Counted from the first letter of the stretch, positions 45,449 through 54,748 are shown. The stretch: 64,000 nt of DNA from Ga0077530 sp046293075 (GCA_046293075.1 JBKBPL010000004.1:1-64000), one strand, 5' to 3'. The notes: generated by a model from the letters alone, not told the origin. Program-made: numbers and translations.

Positions 45449-45988
45449 ATACGTCGTCCAATGCGCGCAGGTCCGGAGCGCGAAACATCCGGTCCCAGAA
45501 CGAATGACGCGATCAGGGCCCGTCAGGTTCGTCTGATCAATGCTGAAGGTGAGAACGTCGGGATTGTCGAGACCCTGGAGGCGTTGCGGCTCGCCGAGGA
45601 GGCAGGGCTTGATCTCGTCGAGGTGTCGCCCGACGCCAACCCGCCCGTGGCCAAGATCCTGGACTATGGCAAGTACAAGTTCCAGGAGCAGAAGAAGCAG
45701 GCCGAGGCGCGGAAGAAGCAGAAAATCGTCGAGATCAAAGAGATCAAGATGCGTCCGAGCATCGACGATCACGACTACGACGTGAAAATGCGCGCCATCA
45801 AGCGCTTCTTCGAGGAGGGTGACAAGGTCAAGGTGACCCTGCGCTTCCGCGGCCGCGAGATGGCCCACCAGCAGCTCGGCATGGCTGTGCTTCAACGGGT
45901 CAAGGCCGAGGTGCAGGACATCAGCAAAGTCGAGTCCGAGCCGCGCCTCGAAGGTCGCCAGATGGTGATGGTGCTGGCGCCAAAATAG
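45449..45988 (+). CDS. infC: Translation initiation factor IF-3, ATA start codon
   Basis: This 179-residue factor binds the 30S subunit and checks start-codon and initiator-tRNA pairing. It shows the family blocks VRLINAEGENVGIV, EAGLDLVEVSPDANPPVAKILDYGKYKFQ (in part) and KMRPSIDDHDYDVKM. I place the start at ATA 45449: AGGAG (45437-45441) lies 7 bp before it, and it yields RRPMRAGPERE, an alphaproteobacterial N terminus. ATG 45461 is too far from that site. IF-3 genes commonly use AUU, AUC or AUA, which lets the protein repress its own translation. It is followed by pheT after 162 bp. Confidence 0.88.
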   Translation: MRRPMRAGPERETSGPRTNDAIRARQVRLINAEGENVGIVETLEALRLAEEAGLDLVEVSPDANPPVAKILDYGKYKFQEQKKQAEARKKQKIVEIKEIKMRPSIDDHDYDVKMRAIKRFFEEGDKVKVTLRFRGREMAHQQLGMAVLQRVKAEVQDISKVESEPRLEGRQMVMVLAPK

Positions 45989-46150
45989 CCGTCGCCGCTG
46001 GCGCCTGGCCGCGGCGGCAGCCAAGTGGCAGGCCGGGCGGCGCCAAGCGGGGCCGCCGCCGGCCCGTGCGGTTGAAATTCCCTCGAAATCGTTCCATGAG
46101 TGGCGCCGCCGGCAGACCCTGGCGGTCGCGCCTCATTGCGAGATCTGTTC

Positions 46151-48574
46151 ATGAAATTCACGTTCAACTGGCTGCAGGACCACCTGGACACGACCGCATC
46201 GCTTGATGAGATCGTCGACCGGCTGTCGATCATCGGTCTCGAGGTCGAGGGCGTCGAGGAGCCGGCACGGGCGCTCAATCCGTTCGTTGTGGCCCGCGTG
46301 GTCGATGCCAAGCCCCATCCCAATGCCGATAAGCTGCGCGTCTGCCTGGTCGATACCGGATCGGGCACCGTTGAGGTCGTCTGCGGGGCGCCCAATGCGC
46401 GCGCGGGCATGATCGGCGTCTTTGCGCCGCTCGGCAGCTACATTCCTGGTACGGGCATCACGCTCGACAAGCGTCCGGTGCGGGGCGTCGTCTCCAACGG
46501 CATGCTCGTCTCCGAGCGTGAGCTGGAATTGTCCGAGGACCACGTGGGCATCATCGACCTCGGTGAGGCGCACGCCAAGGACGTCGGCAAGCGTTTTGTG
46601 GACGTCATGGGGCTCGATGATCCGGTCATCGAGGTCAAGCTCACGCCGAACCGGCCAGACTGCACGGGGGTGCGCGGGATTGCGCGGGACATCGCCGCCT
46701 GCGGCCTCGGCAAGCTCAAGCCCGAGCGCCCGACGCCCGGCGTCGAAGGCAAGTACGAGTGCCCGATCGACATTCTGCTCGAGTTCCCGCCGGAGCTGGC
46801 GCACGCCTGCCCGATCTTTGCCGGCCGCTACATCCGGGGCATCAAGAACGGCGCATCGCCGGCCTGGGTTCAGCAGCGGCTGAAGGCCATCGGCCTCAGG
46901 CCCATCAACGCCGTGGTCGATGTCACGAACTACGTCAGCATGGACCGCGGCCGCCCGCTGCACGTCTATGATGCGGACAAGGTGATCGGCGCGATCCGCG
47001 CACGCGTTGGCCGCAATGGCGAGCGCTTCCTCGGCCTCGATGGCAAGGAGCACAACGTCGAGGACGGCATGTGTGTGATTGCCGACACGCAGCGCGTGCT
47101 CGGCTTCGGCGGCATCATGGGCGGCGAGGAGTCGGGCTCGACGCATGAGACGACCAACGTCCTCATTGAGTGCGCCTATTTCGATCCGCTGCTGACGGCG
47201 GCGACGGGGCGCAAGGCAGGCCTGCAGACGGATGCGCGCTATCGCTTCGAGCGCGGCGTCGACCCGGCGTTCATCATGGGCGGCCTCGATCTTGGTACGC
47301 GCCTGATGCTGGACTTTGCCGGCGGCGAACCGTCCCGCGCCAAGGTCGCCGGCAAGGCGCCCATCAAGAAAACCGTCATCTCGTTCGCCTTTTCGCGCGT
47401 GAAGAAGCTGGCCGGTCTCGATATCAAGGCGGCTGAAGCGAGGAAGACGCTCGACGCGCTTGGCTTCAAGGTCGAGGGGCCGGGCGACACGGTCAAGGTC
47501 ACGGTGCCGACGTGGCGGCCGGACGTGCATGGTCCTGCCGACATCGTCGAGGAGATCGCGCGCATTGCCGGGCTCGACAGGGTGCCGCCGGCAGCCATGC
47601 CGCGCCCGCACGGCGTGACGCGCCCGGTGCTCACGGAGGTGCAGCGCCGCGCCCGCCGCGCCCGTCGCGTGCTTGCGACGCGCGGCTTCGTGGAGGCGAT
47701 CACATGGTCATTCACGCCGCGCGCTTGGGCCGAGCATTTCGGTGGTGGCAGTGACGCGCTCGAACTGGCCAATCCCATCTCGACAGAGATGAGCTCGATG
47801 CGCCCGAGCCTGCTGCCCGGCCTGCTGACGGCGGCACAGCGCAATCGCAATCGCGGCTTTGCCGATGTCGCGCTTTTCGAGGTCGGACAAGCGTATAAGG
47901 GCGACCAGCCGGAGGACCAGCTTCTGCTTGCATCCGGCGTCCGTGTCGGCGCGGCGCAGCTTCTCGGGCGCGGGCGCCATTGGGATGGTTCGGCCAAGCC
48001 CGCCGACGTGTTCGACGTGAAGGCCGACGCGGCGGCGCTGCTTGCGGCCCTCGGCATCGATCCTGCGCGGGCGCAGGTCACGCGCGATGCGCCGGCGTGG
48101 TTTCATCCTGGCCGCTCAGGTACGTTGCGCCTTGGGCCGAAGGTCGTGCTCGCGCACTTCGGTGAGATCCATCCGGCGACGCTCAGGGCGCTCGACGTGA
48201 CAGGGCCGGCGGCCGGCTTCGAAGTGTTCATCAGCGGGCTTCCGGCAGAAAAGCGCAAGGCACGCGCACGGCCGCCGCTGGTTGCGGCCGATCTGCTGCC
48301 CGTCACCCGCGATTTCGCCTTTCTGCTCGACCGGGATGTGGCGGCTGGCGATGTCATCAAGGCTGCCGCCGCGGCGGACAAGGCATTGATCTCGAATATC
48401 CGCGTGTTCGATCTCTACGAGGGCGATGCGCTCGGCGCCGGGAAGAAGTCGCTCGGCCTCGAGGTGACGCTCTCGCCAACCGAGAAGACGCTGACCGACG
48501 CCGAGATCGATGCCGTCTCGAAGAAGGTCATCGCCGAGGTCAGGCGCGCGACGGGCGGGGAGGTCAGGGGCTAG
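46151..48574 (+). CDS. pheT: Phenylalanine-tRNA ligase beta subunit
   Basis: This 807-residue protein is the beta chain of the (alpha-beta)2 PheRS. Domains in order are an N-terminal OB-type tRNA-binding domain (about 38-150, KPHPNADKLRVCLVD), B3/B4 editing domain (GLRPINAVVDVTNYV), B5 domain, catalytic-like core (AITWSFTPRAW; MRPSLLPGLL; FEVGQAY) and C-terminal FDX-ACB anticodon-binding domain (PPLVAADLLPVTRDFAFLLDRDV, in part). I chose ATG 46151, which begins MKFTFNWLQDHL. The catalytic alpha subunit gene pheS is not in this window; normally it lies directly upstream. Confidence 0.93.
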   Translation: MKFTFNWLQDHLDTTASLDEIVDRLSIIGLEVEGVEEPARALNPFVVARVVDAKPHPNADKLRVCLVDTGSGTVEVVCGAPNARAGMIGVFAPLGSYIPGTGITLDKRPVRGVVSNGMLVSERELELSEDHVGIIDLGEAHAKDVGKRFVDVMGLDDPVIEVKLTPNRPDCTGVRGIARDIAACGLGKLKPERPTPGVEGKYECPIDILLEFPPELAHACPIFAGRYIRGIKNGASPAWVQQRLKAIGLRPINAVVDVTNYVSMDRGRPLHVYDADKVIGAIRARVGRNGERFLGLDGKEHNVEDGMCVIADTQRVLGFGGIMGGEESGSTHETTNVLIECAYFDPLLTAATGRKAGLQTDARYRFERGVDPAFIMGGLDLGTRLMLDFAGGEPSRAKVAGKAPIKKTVISFAFSRVKKLAGLDIKAAEARKTLDALGFKVEGPGDTVKVTVPTWRPDVHGPADIVEEIARIAGLDRVPPAAMPRPHGVTRPVLTEVQRRARRARRVLATRGFVEAITWSFTPRAWAEHFGGGSDALELANPISTEMSSMRPSLLPGLLTAAQRNRNRGFADVALFEVGQAYKGDQPEDQLLLASGVRVGAAQLLGRGRHWDGSAKPADVFDVKADAAALLAALGIDPARAQVTRDAPAWFHPGRSGTLRLGPKVVLAHFGEIHPATLRALDVTGPAAGFEVFISGLPAEKRKARARPPLVAADLLPVTRDFAFLLDRDVAAGDVIKAAAAADKALISNIRVFDLYEGDALGAGKKSLGLEVTLSPTEKTLTDAEIDAVSKKVIAEVRRATGGEVRG

Positions 48575-48705
48575 CTTCGGCCCGGCAGTCCGCTGCGGCA
48601 AGCGCCAAGCCGTCTGCATGGCGGCCGCGGGCCTGCTCCAAGCAAAGGTGGGGCGGTAGCACCCCTTCCGAGCAGCCCGCAGCAAGAGAGCGGCAAGAGA
48701 GTTGT

Positions 48706-49111
<406 letters not shown>

Positions 49112-49118
49112 ATGCAGG

Positions 49119-49148
49119 ACATAAGGGGTGCGCGGGCCCGTCCGTCAA
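49119..49148 (-). promoter_or_regulatory. Probable rnpB promoter
   Basis: On the minus strand TTGACG (49148-49143) and TTATGT (49124-49119) are 18 bp apart. The -10-like hexamer ends 7 bases before the proposed first nucleotide of rnpB. This is a good sigma-70-type match and supports the 5' end chosen for the RNA. Confidence 0.65.
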
Positions 49149-49167
49149 GCGGCTGCGGCGATGCCGG

Positions 49168-50610
49168 TTACCGCGCGGCCGGGCTGTTCCAGCCCATGAC
49201 GGCCTTGACCTCGAGGTATTCCTCGATGCCGTGGCGCCCCCATTCGCGACCGTTGCCGGACTGGCGATAGCCGCCGAAGGGCGCGGCAGGATCGGCTGGC
49301 GCCATGTTCACCGTCACCATGCCTGCGCGGACCTGCCGGGCGACGCGCTTGGCCCGCTCGCGGTCGGACGAATGGACGTAGCCGGCCAGACCGAAGACGT
49401 GGTCGTTGGCGATGCGCACGGCATCGGCTTCGTCCTCATAGGGCAAGATCGACAGGACCGGCCCGAAGATTTCCTCGCGCGCGATCCGCATTTCGGGCTT
49501 CACGTCGGCAAATACCGTCGGCTTGACGTAGTAGCCCTGATTGAGCCCTTCCGGCTTGCCCGGCCCGCCCGTGACGAGCGTCGCGCCCTCGGCAATGCCG
49601 GATTGGATGAGGTCCTGGATCTTGCGCCACTGCAGGTCCGACACGACCGGGCCCAGTTCCGTGTCGGCCGCCGCAGGGTCGCCGACCTTCATGCTGAGCG
49701 CGGCCGCTTTCGCGATCTCGGCGACCTCGCCCATGCGGCTCGCCGGCACCAGCATGCGCGTCGGTGCATTGCACGACTGGCCCGAGTTGCGGAAGCAGAG
49801 CTTCGCGCCCTCTGCTACAGCCTGCGACCAATCGACGTCATCGAGCAGGATGTTCGCCGACTTGCCGCCGAGCTCCTGGCCGACGCGCTTAACGGTCGGC
49901 GCGGCGCGGATTGCAACGTCGATGCCGGCGGCGGTGGAGCCAGTGAAGGACATGCAGTCGATGCCGGGGTGCTCGGCCATGGACTGGCCGACCACCTTGT
50001 CGCCGTGGACCAGATTGAAGACGCCCGCCGGTACGCCAGCCTCATCAAGCATCTCGGCGATCAGGATCGCGGAGAAGGGCGCCACCTCGGATGGCTTCAG
50101 CACCATCGTGCAGCCTGCGGCCAGTGCCGCTGCGACCTTGCATGAGATCTGGTTGGCTGGCCAGTTCCAGGGCGTGATCATGCCTACGACGCCGATCGGC
50201 TCGCGCAGGATCTCGGTCGCGCCATGGGCCTCCTCGAAGGGGTATGTCTTGAGGATGCTGTGCATGGTGCGGAAATGACCCATCCCCGCGCCGGCCTGGA
50301 AGCGCGTTGCGAAAGAGAGCGGCGCGCCCATTTCACGGCTGATGATCTCACCCATCTCGCCGAAACGGCGCTTGTAGATGGCGGCAATCCTGTCGAGGAG
50401 GGCGAGGCGATCCTCGCGCGAGCTCGCGGCAAAGGCCGGGAAGGCGGCGCGCGCGGCGGCCACGGCCCGATCCACGTCGGCCTTGCTGCCGAGAGCCACC
50501 TTGGCAAAGGGCTGCTCGGTCGCTGGATTGACGACATCGAGCGCTGTCGCGCTGACGGGATCAACCCACGCGCCATTAATGAAGTACTTCAGTCCCTTGT
50601 CAAAAATCAT
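49168..50610 (-). CDS. NAD(P)-dependent aldehyde dehydrogenase
   Basis: This 480-residue ALDH-superfamily enzyme oxidises an aldehyde to the acid. It has ITPWNWPANQISCKVAAALAAG (in part), the catalytic Glu in QELGGKSANILL, the catalytic Cys in NSGQSCNAPTRM and the cofactor Glu in EEIFGPVLSI. I chose ATG 50610-50608 behind GGGAG; the frame is open to 50676. No neighbour indicates the substrate. The 350 bp upstream, to the CBS gene, hold no gene I can see. Confidence 0.9.
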   Translation of the reverse strand: MIFDKGLKYFINGAWVDPVSATALDVVNPATEQPFAKVALGSKADVDRAVAAARAAFPAFAASSREDRLALLDRIAAIYKRRFGEMGEIISREMGAPLSFATRFQAGAGMGHFRTMHSILKTYPFEEAHGATEILREPIGVVGMITPWNWPANQISCKVAAALAAGCTMVLKPSEVAPFSAILIAEMLDEAGVPAGVFNLVHGDKVVGQSMAEHPGIDCMSFTGSTAAGIDVAIRAAPTVKRVGQELGGKSANILLDDVDWSQAVAEGAKLCFRNSGQSCNAPTRMLVPASRMGEVAEIAKAAALSMKVGDPAAADTELGPVVSDLQWRKIQDLIQSGIAEGATLVTGGPGKPEGLNQGYYVKPTVFADVKPEMRIAREEIFGPVLSILPYEDEADAVRIANDHVFGLAGYVHSSDRERAKRVARQVRAGMVTVNMAPADPAAPFGGYRQSGNGREWGRHGIEEYLEVKAVMGWNSPAAR

Positions 50611-50960
50611 ATTCGCTCTCCCGCCGGACATTCCATTGCGCTGCGTGCGAGCGCAGGCCCTGTTCGCCGCCAGCATTAGGCCGACCGATGCCGCCGATCA
50701 ATGGCTTGCCACGCGGCGCCGAATTGTGCGTCGCACGCCCATCCGTACGGGGACGGATCTTTTTCCTTGCAAGGCTTCGCTCGATAGCTCACCTTAACCA
50801 CAGCGACGCGCCGTGCCGATCGGCAAAGTGCGCGTCCCTACGAAGCGACGAACGGTTTCATCGGCCACGGTGACCGGTTCGTGCAGCGACAGGGCCAGAG
50901 GGGGCGGGGCGCCCTGTACCCGCGCGATGGGTCATCCGACCGGTGAACGGGAGGACACCC

Positions 50961-51392
50961 ATGCATGTTGCCTCGATACTCAAGGTCAAGGGCCACGCCG
51001 TCGAGACGGTTCGTGCTGACGCCAAGCTGACGGCCGTCGCCGGCCGGCTTGCCGACAAGCGCATCGGTGCCGTGGTCGTGACCGATCGGACCGGAGCCAT
51101 CGCGGGGATCGTCTCGGAGCGCGATATCGTTCATGCGATCGCCAAGGACGGGGCGGCCTGCCTCGACTGGCCAGCATCCGAGATCATGACGCGCGATGTC
51201 CTCACGTGCAGCGAGGACGACACCATCGACGAGATCATGAGTCGCATGACCGCGCGGCGGTGCCGGCATCTGCCGGTCATGGCCGATGGCCGTCTCGCCG
51301 GCATCATCTCGATTGGGGACGTCGTGAAGCATCACATCGCCGAGGTCGAGATGGAGGCGATGGCCATGCGCGACTATATTGCGACAGCGTGA
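50961..51392 (+). CDS. Tandem CBS-domain protein
   Basis: This 143-residue soluble protein is made of two CBS motifs: about residues 12-60 (IGAVVVTDRTGAIAGIVSERDIVHAI) and 75-125 (CRHLPVMADGRLAGIISIGDVVKHHI), quoted in part. Such stand-alone pairs bind adenosine nucleotides and act as sensors. ATG 50961 follows GGGAGGACACC. A GC-rich hairpin lies 15 bp after the stop codon. Partner unknown. Confidence 0.87.
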   Translation: MHVASILKVKGHAVETVRADAKLTAVAGRLADKRIGAVVVTDRTGAIAGIVSERDIVHAIAKDGAACLDWPASEIMTRDVLTCSEDDTIDEIMSRMTARRCRHLPVMADGRLAGIISIGDVVKHHIAEVEMEAMAMRDYIATA

Positions 51393-51406
51393 GCGGCAAC
51401 GGTCAA

Positions 51407-51438
51407 CACCGCGCCGCGCGGTGAAGGGCGGCGCGGTG
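51407..51438 (+). terminator. GC-rich hairpin after the CBS gene
   Basis: A perfect 11-bp stem, CACCGCGCCGC (51407-51417) with GCGGCGCGGTG (51428-51438), has a 10-nt loop. No T-tract follows, so termination is plausible but may need Rho or another factor. Confidence 0.5.
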
Positions 51439-51474
51439 TGCTCGTGTGCCTCTGTCGGTGCTTAAGCGCACAGG

Positions 51475-51744
51475 CTAGATCCGCCAGACGGTGCGCCGCG
51501 CGTTGGATGCATTGATCAACGCCGACCTGATCTCACTTCTGTCGATACCAATGTCTTTCAGCATTCTGTCGTCGAGCGCCTGGAGTTCCCTCTCAGCGGC
51601 CCTGAACTTCAGATAGCGACTGAAGCCAACAGCGATCCGCGTAACGAAGCTGGCGATGGCGGAAGCGGCGCTGGCAAGCGCCGGCGGCAACTTATGTTCG
51701 GCGACGCCGTAAGGCGCCCCGATGTCACACTTCTGGGCATTCAT
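51475..51744 (-). CDS. DUF1127 family small protein
   Basis: This 89-residue protein ends in the DUF1127 motif: RAAERELQALDDRMLKDIGIDRSEI (cited in part), an Arg/Asp-rich helical segment. Small DUF1127 proteins in alphaproteobacteria affect phosphate and carbon metabolism or RNA turnover, but their mechanism is unsettled. A SFVTRIAVGFSRYLKF segment precedes the motif. ATG 51744-51742 follows AAGGA. It lies 50 bp after the small gene at 51795-52013 on the same strand and may be co-transcribed. Confidence 0.82.
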   Translation of the reverse strand: MNAQKCDIGAPYGVAEHKLPPALASAASAIASFVTRIAVGFSRYLKFRAAERELQALDDRMLKDIGIDRSEIRSALINASNARRTVWRI

Positions 51745-51794
51745 GGGATTTCGTTCCTTAATTCGGCTCTAGGGTGGAGGTGCCGGTTACGCCG

Positions 51795-52013
51795 TCAGAC
51801 GGATTTCGCTCGTCGGATGTCGTCCGGGCTCCAGTCGAACGCGGCCGGGCGCTCCACCGAAAAGTCATGCATCACGCGCGTGCCGGTCTTGTGCGTCGAG
51901 GCTTGACGCGGCTGTGCGATCACGTGCGCGCGTGCTGCGCCGGCCGCGGGAGCCGCCTTGAAGGCGATGTCTGCCGCATGACCTGCGCTGGAACGAACAG
52001 GTTGAGTGCTCAT
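51795..52013 (-). CDS. Small hypothetical protein (72 residues)
   Basis: This short frame begins at ATG 52013-52011, five to six bases after AGAGAGGGG. It encodes an Ala-rich N-terminal part and a C-terminal FSVERPAAFDWSPDDIRRAKS segment. I do not recognise a family. Support comes from the ribosome-binding site and its place just upstream of the DUF1127 gene on the same strand. Confidence 0.5.
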   Translation of the reverse strand: MSTQPVRSSAGHAADIAFKAAPAAGAARAHVIAQPRQASTHKTGTRVMHDFSVERPAAFDWSPDDIRRAKSV

Positions 52014-52270
52014 GATCATCCCCTCTCTTTTGTGTATCGCGCTGGCAGAGGTCATCCGCGCGGATGGTGTTCATGTCACGCCAGGGGCGTCTTGATAATC
52101 CGTCGTTGCGGACAAACAGTGCGGAATTCCATTCACAGATCCGGCCGCTCCCGTGCTAGAGAGGCCCATCCCTAGGTGCATGAACTGGCGCGGAAGGCGC
52201 CCGCCTTTCGAGGCGGGCGGACGATGCGCGCGGCCCTCACGGTGGCCGCTCACGATCCTGCAGGTGCGCC

Positions 52271-53173
52271 ATGCGACAGCCTGATGAAATGCTGGTGATG
52301 GTACGCGTCGCCGACCGCGGCGGCTTCACGGCGGCGGCCGAGGACGTCGGGCTTACGCCGTCCGCCGTGGCCAAGCTCGTCTCGCGCCTGGAGCAGCGTC
52401 TCGGCGTGCGCCTGCTCAACAGGACGACGCGCCGCGTGACGCTCACCGCCGAAGGCGAGCGATATGTCGCGCGTGCGCGCAAGATCCTCGCGGATATCGA
52501 CGAATGTGAGGCCGACGTGATGGCGCAAGGCGCGGCGCCGCGCGGCGAGCTGCGGGTCGCGTGTGCGACGGGCGTCGGCTTTACGACCATCGTGAGCGCG
52601 CTGCCGAAGTTCCGCGAACGCTACCCCGACATCCGCATCGAGTTTGCGATCGGCAGCCGGCGCATCGACATTGTCGAGAACCAGATCGATGTCGCAATCC
52701 GGCTCGGGGCGCTTCCTGACAGCTCGCTCGTGGCGCGCAAGCTCGCGACATTCCGGCGGATCCTTTGCGCCTCGCCGCTCTATCTGGCCAATGCCCCGCG
52801 ACTTGAGACGCCCGACGATCTCCTCCAGCACGAGTGCCTCTTCGCGACCTCAACGCCGGATCTCGATCTGTGGCCCTTCCGCGACAGCAACGGCCGCACA
52901 CGCAGGATCAAGGTGTCCTGCCGCTACACCTTCGATGACGGCATGGCCTGCTATCTCGCGAGCCTTGCCGGCGTCGGCATCATCCGGCTCTCCAACGAGC
53001 AAGCCGCGCGGGCGCTCAAGGTCGGCCGTCTCGTACCTGTGCTCGAGGCGGACCATGTGTCGGAAGCCGTCCAACTGCACGCCGTCGTGCCGCACGGGCG
53101 GCAGAACTCGCCGAAGGTGCGCGCGTTCATCGACTTTATCGCGAATGCCTATGAGCAGGAGGGCTGGCGCTAG
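52271..53173 (+). CDS. LysR family transcriptional regulator
   Basis: This 300-residue DNA-binding regulator has an N-terminal winged helix-turn-helix (VADRGGFTAAAEDVGLTPSAVAKLVSRLEQRLG, in part; residues about 10-60). The effector-binding domain follows (RGELRVACATGVGFTTI; IDVAIRLGALPDSSLVARKL). It resembles the large group that controls neighbouring catabolic or efflux genes. Its nearest divergent neighbour is the small DUF1127 pair, 257 bp away. Inducer and target are unknown. Confidence 0.88.
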   Translation: MRQPDEMLVMVRVADRGGFTAAAEDVGLTPSAVAKLVSRLEQRLGVRLLNRTTRRVTLTAEGERYVARARKILADIDECEADVMAQGAAPRGELRVACATGVGFTTIVSALPKFRERYPDIRIEFAIGSRRIDIVENQIDVAIRLGALPDSSLVARKLATFRRILCASPLYLANAPRLETPDDLLQHECLFATSTPDLDLWPFRDSNGRTRRIKVSCRYTFDDGMACYLASLAGVGIIRLSNEQAARALKVGRLVPVLEADHVSEAVQLHAVVPHGRQNSPKVRAFIDFIANAYEQEGWR

Positions 53174-53293
53174 CGGGCGCGCGGTCCAGGCGGGGCGCGT
53201 CTCTTGGGGGCATACAAGCGTGCGATGGTGCGCCGGCGGCGCTGCCGCTCCGCGGGGCCGCAGCGTGCAGCAAACTCGGCGTGAGCGTAAAGG

Positions 53294-53380
53294 TGGTGCG
53301 GACGGAGGGAGTCGAACCCTCACGACGTTGCCGTCTCAGGATTTTAAGTCCTGTGTGTCTACCAGTTCCACCACGTCCGC
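53294..53380 (-). tRNA. tRNA-Leu (anticodon UAA)
   Basis: On the minus strand the acceptor arm GCGGACG (5' end at 53380) pairs with CGTCCGC, followed by A and an encoded CCA (53296-53294). The anticodon stem-loop reads CAGGACTTAAAATCCTG, with anticodon TAA. A long variable arm (GAGACGGCAACGTC) marks it as a class II leucine tRNA. The T-loop GGTTCGACTCC is intact. Length is 87 nt. Confidence 0.95.
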
Positions 53381-53387
53381 GCGCAAC

Positions 53388-53424
53388 GCCCGGCTTGGGG
53401 GCATCAACTTCCTCCAAGCCGGGC
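53388..53424. terminator. Long GC-rich hairpin between the devB-like gene and tRNA-Leu
   Basis: A perfect 11-bp stem, GCCCGGCTTGG (53388-53398) with CCAAGCCGGGC (53414-53424), encloses a 15-nt loop. It lies after the end of the minus-strand adaptor gene and just before the tRNA. No T-tract follows on the minus strand. It could end the adaptor transcript or take part in tRNA leader processing. Confidence 0.45.
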
Positions 53425-53479
53425 TATAAATGGCCAGACATCCTTCGGCAACTCCGCCCACCGGACGCTGCCGCGGTTA

Positions 53480-54598
53480 TCAGCGGAAGAACACGTCCGC
53501 GCGCATGCCCGGCAGCAGCGGGGCGCTGCCTTCGAGGTCGACCATGACCTCCATGACTTCCACGTCCGTGGCCCGCCGCGCGCCGCGCGAGCCCATGCGC
53601 GGCATGGCGAGCAAGGGCGCGAGCTCCGTCACCGTGCCGCTGAACTCGCGGCCGGGATAGGCTGCGCTGCGCACGAAAACCTGCTGCCCGGACTTGATCT
53701 TGGCGACATCCTGCTCGTCGACTTCGGCGCGGACACGCATCAGGCTGAGATCGCCCATGACGATGAGCACCTGCTCGGCGCTTGGTGTCGCGAGCTCGCC
53801 GACCTTGGCGTTTATCTGCAGCACCGAACCGGTGATCGGCGCACGAATGCGCATCTTTTCAACCATCTCCTCGGCAAGTGTCAGCTCCGCCCGCGCGGCG
53901 ATCAGCGCGGCCTCGAGGCGGTTGGGTGCCGGCACCTTGGACTTGGCGTGAGCCGTGGCCAACGCGATCCGCTCCAGCCGCAGCTTGTCCTCGGCCTGAG
54001 CGAGCTGGCTGCGTGCCTGCAGCAGGGCCTGCGGGTTGCCTGCCGCCTTGCGGTCGGCCGCAAGCACGCCATCGAGCGCAAATCGCGCATTGGTGGCGGC
54101 GCGTTCGGCGGCATACAGGGCATCCTCGGCCTTGCGGACCTCCTCGCGGCCCGCGGTCTCCGGCTGCGCGTCGCGCTCGCGCTGGCGAACGGCGACCTCG
54201 GCTTCTGCCGCAGCAAGCCGCGCGCGCGCGTCCTTGTCATCGAGCCGGATCAGCACATCGCCTTTGGTCACCCGGTCGCTGATCGCAGCGTTCACCTCCT
54301 GAATGCGGCCCGGCGTGATGGTGCTGATGCGGATCTGGCCGGAGCGCGGCTCGACGCGGCCCGGCGCGGCCGCGGCCCACGAGGTTTGGGGGCGGTCGGG
54401 GATCGCCTGCGCAGGCGTCGCCGAGGCGGGCGCGATGGCCGCAGCGAGCTGCTTCGGAGCGCCGTACATGGCGACAAGGACGCTGGCGGAGCCGGCCACG
54501 AACAGGCCAAGCATGACGGCGAGGCGCCGGCCACGATTGGGGGCGTTGGCTGCGTTCAGCATGGGCTGCGACGGGCTCGTGGTCGGGTGCGGCTGCAT
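53480..54598 (-). CDS. DevB-like ABC exporter membrane fusion protein (HlyD family)
   Basis: This 372-residue periplasmic adaptor has a short cytoplasmic tail and an anchor (LAVMLGLFVAGSASVLVAMYG). The DevB-type lipoyl entry follows (AAAPGRVEPRSGQIRISTITPGRIQEV, in part), then a long coiled-coil hairpin (about residues 130-240) and the second lipoyl/beta-barrel half (RIRAPITGSVLQINAKVGE). I chose ATG 54598-54596 behind GGAGG. In cyanobacteria DevB works with DevC and DevA to export glycolipids. Here the DevC/DevA-like genes lie 5 kb away (59584-61554), and both loci have the same promoter motif. No outer-membrane channel gene is visible. Confidence 0.85.
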   Translation of the reverse strand: MQPHPTTSPSQPMLNAANAPNRGRRLAVMLGLFVAGSASVLVAMYGAPKQLAAAIAPASATPAQAIPDRPQTSWAAAAPGRVEPRSGQIRISTITPGRIQEVNAAISDRVTKGDVLIRLDDKDARARLAAAEAEVAVRQRERDAQPETAGREEVRKAEDALYAAERAATNARFALDGVLAADRKAAGNPQALLQARSQLAQAEDKLRLERIALATAHAKSKVPAPNRLEAALIAARAELTLAEEMVEKMRIRAPITGSVLQINAKVGELATPSAEQVLIVMGDLSLMRVRAEVDEQDVAKIKSGQQVFVRSAAYPGREFSGTVTELAPLLAMPRMGSRGARRATDVEVMEVMVDLEGSAPLLPGMRADVFFR

Positions 54599-54668
54599 GA
54601 CATAATCCTCCAAGATCGCCCCGTGGGGCTTGGCACAGAGGCTCCCCCTGCGCTTGTGCAACACGCTC

Positions 54669-54712
54669 ACCCTACGGTGCAGAGGAAAGGCAGTCTGTTT
54701 CGCAGGGAACAG
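54669..54712 (-). promoter_or_regulatory. Crp-type operator-promoter (site 1), for the devB-like gene
   Basis: Inverted repeat CTGTTTC-GCAG-GGAACAG at 54695-54712. Read on the minus strand, a TAGGGT hexamer (54674-54669) lies 20 nt downstream of the repeat, the class II CRP spacing. The repeat centre is 105 bp from the ATG. The half proximal to this gene has one mismatch to GGAACAG. Confidence 0.6.
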
Positions 54713-54748
54713 GCCGGTCAGGCCGCGACAGGGCGCACAAACTTCGCC

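Noticed and set aside
46133..47611. 492-codon minus-strand open frame across pheT
   Set aside because: pheT is certain on the other strand; this frame is its complement shadow.
50820..50960. Possible seventh GAACA-type operator before the CBS gene
   Set aside because: The best candidate, GGTTC-GTGCAG-CGACA near 50877, mismatches the invariant GAACA arm and the TGT, so it does not meet the standard of the six listed sites.
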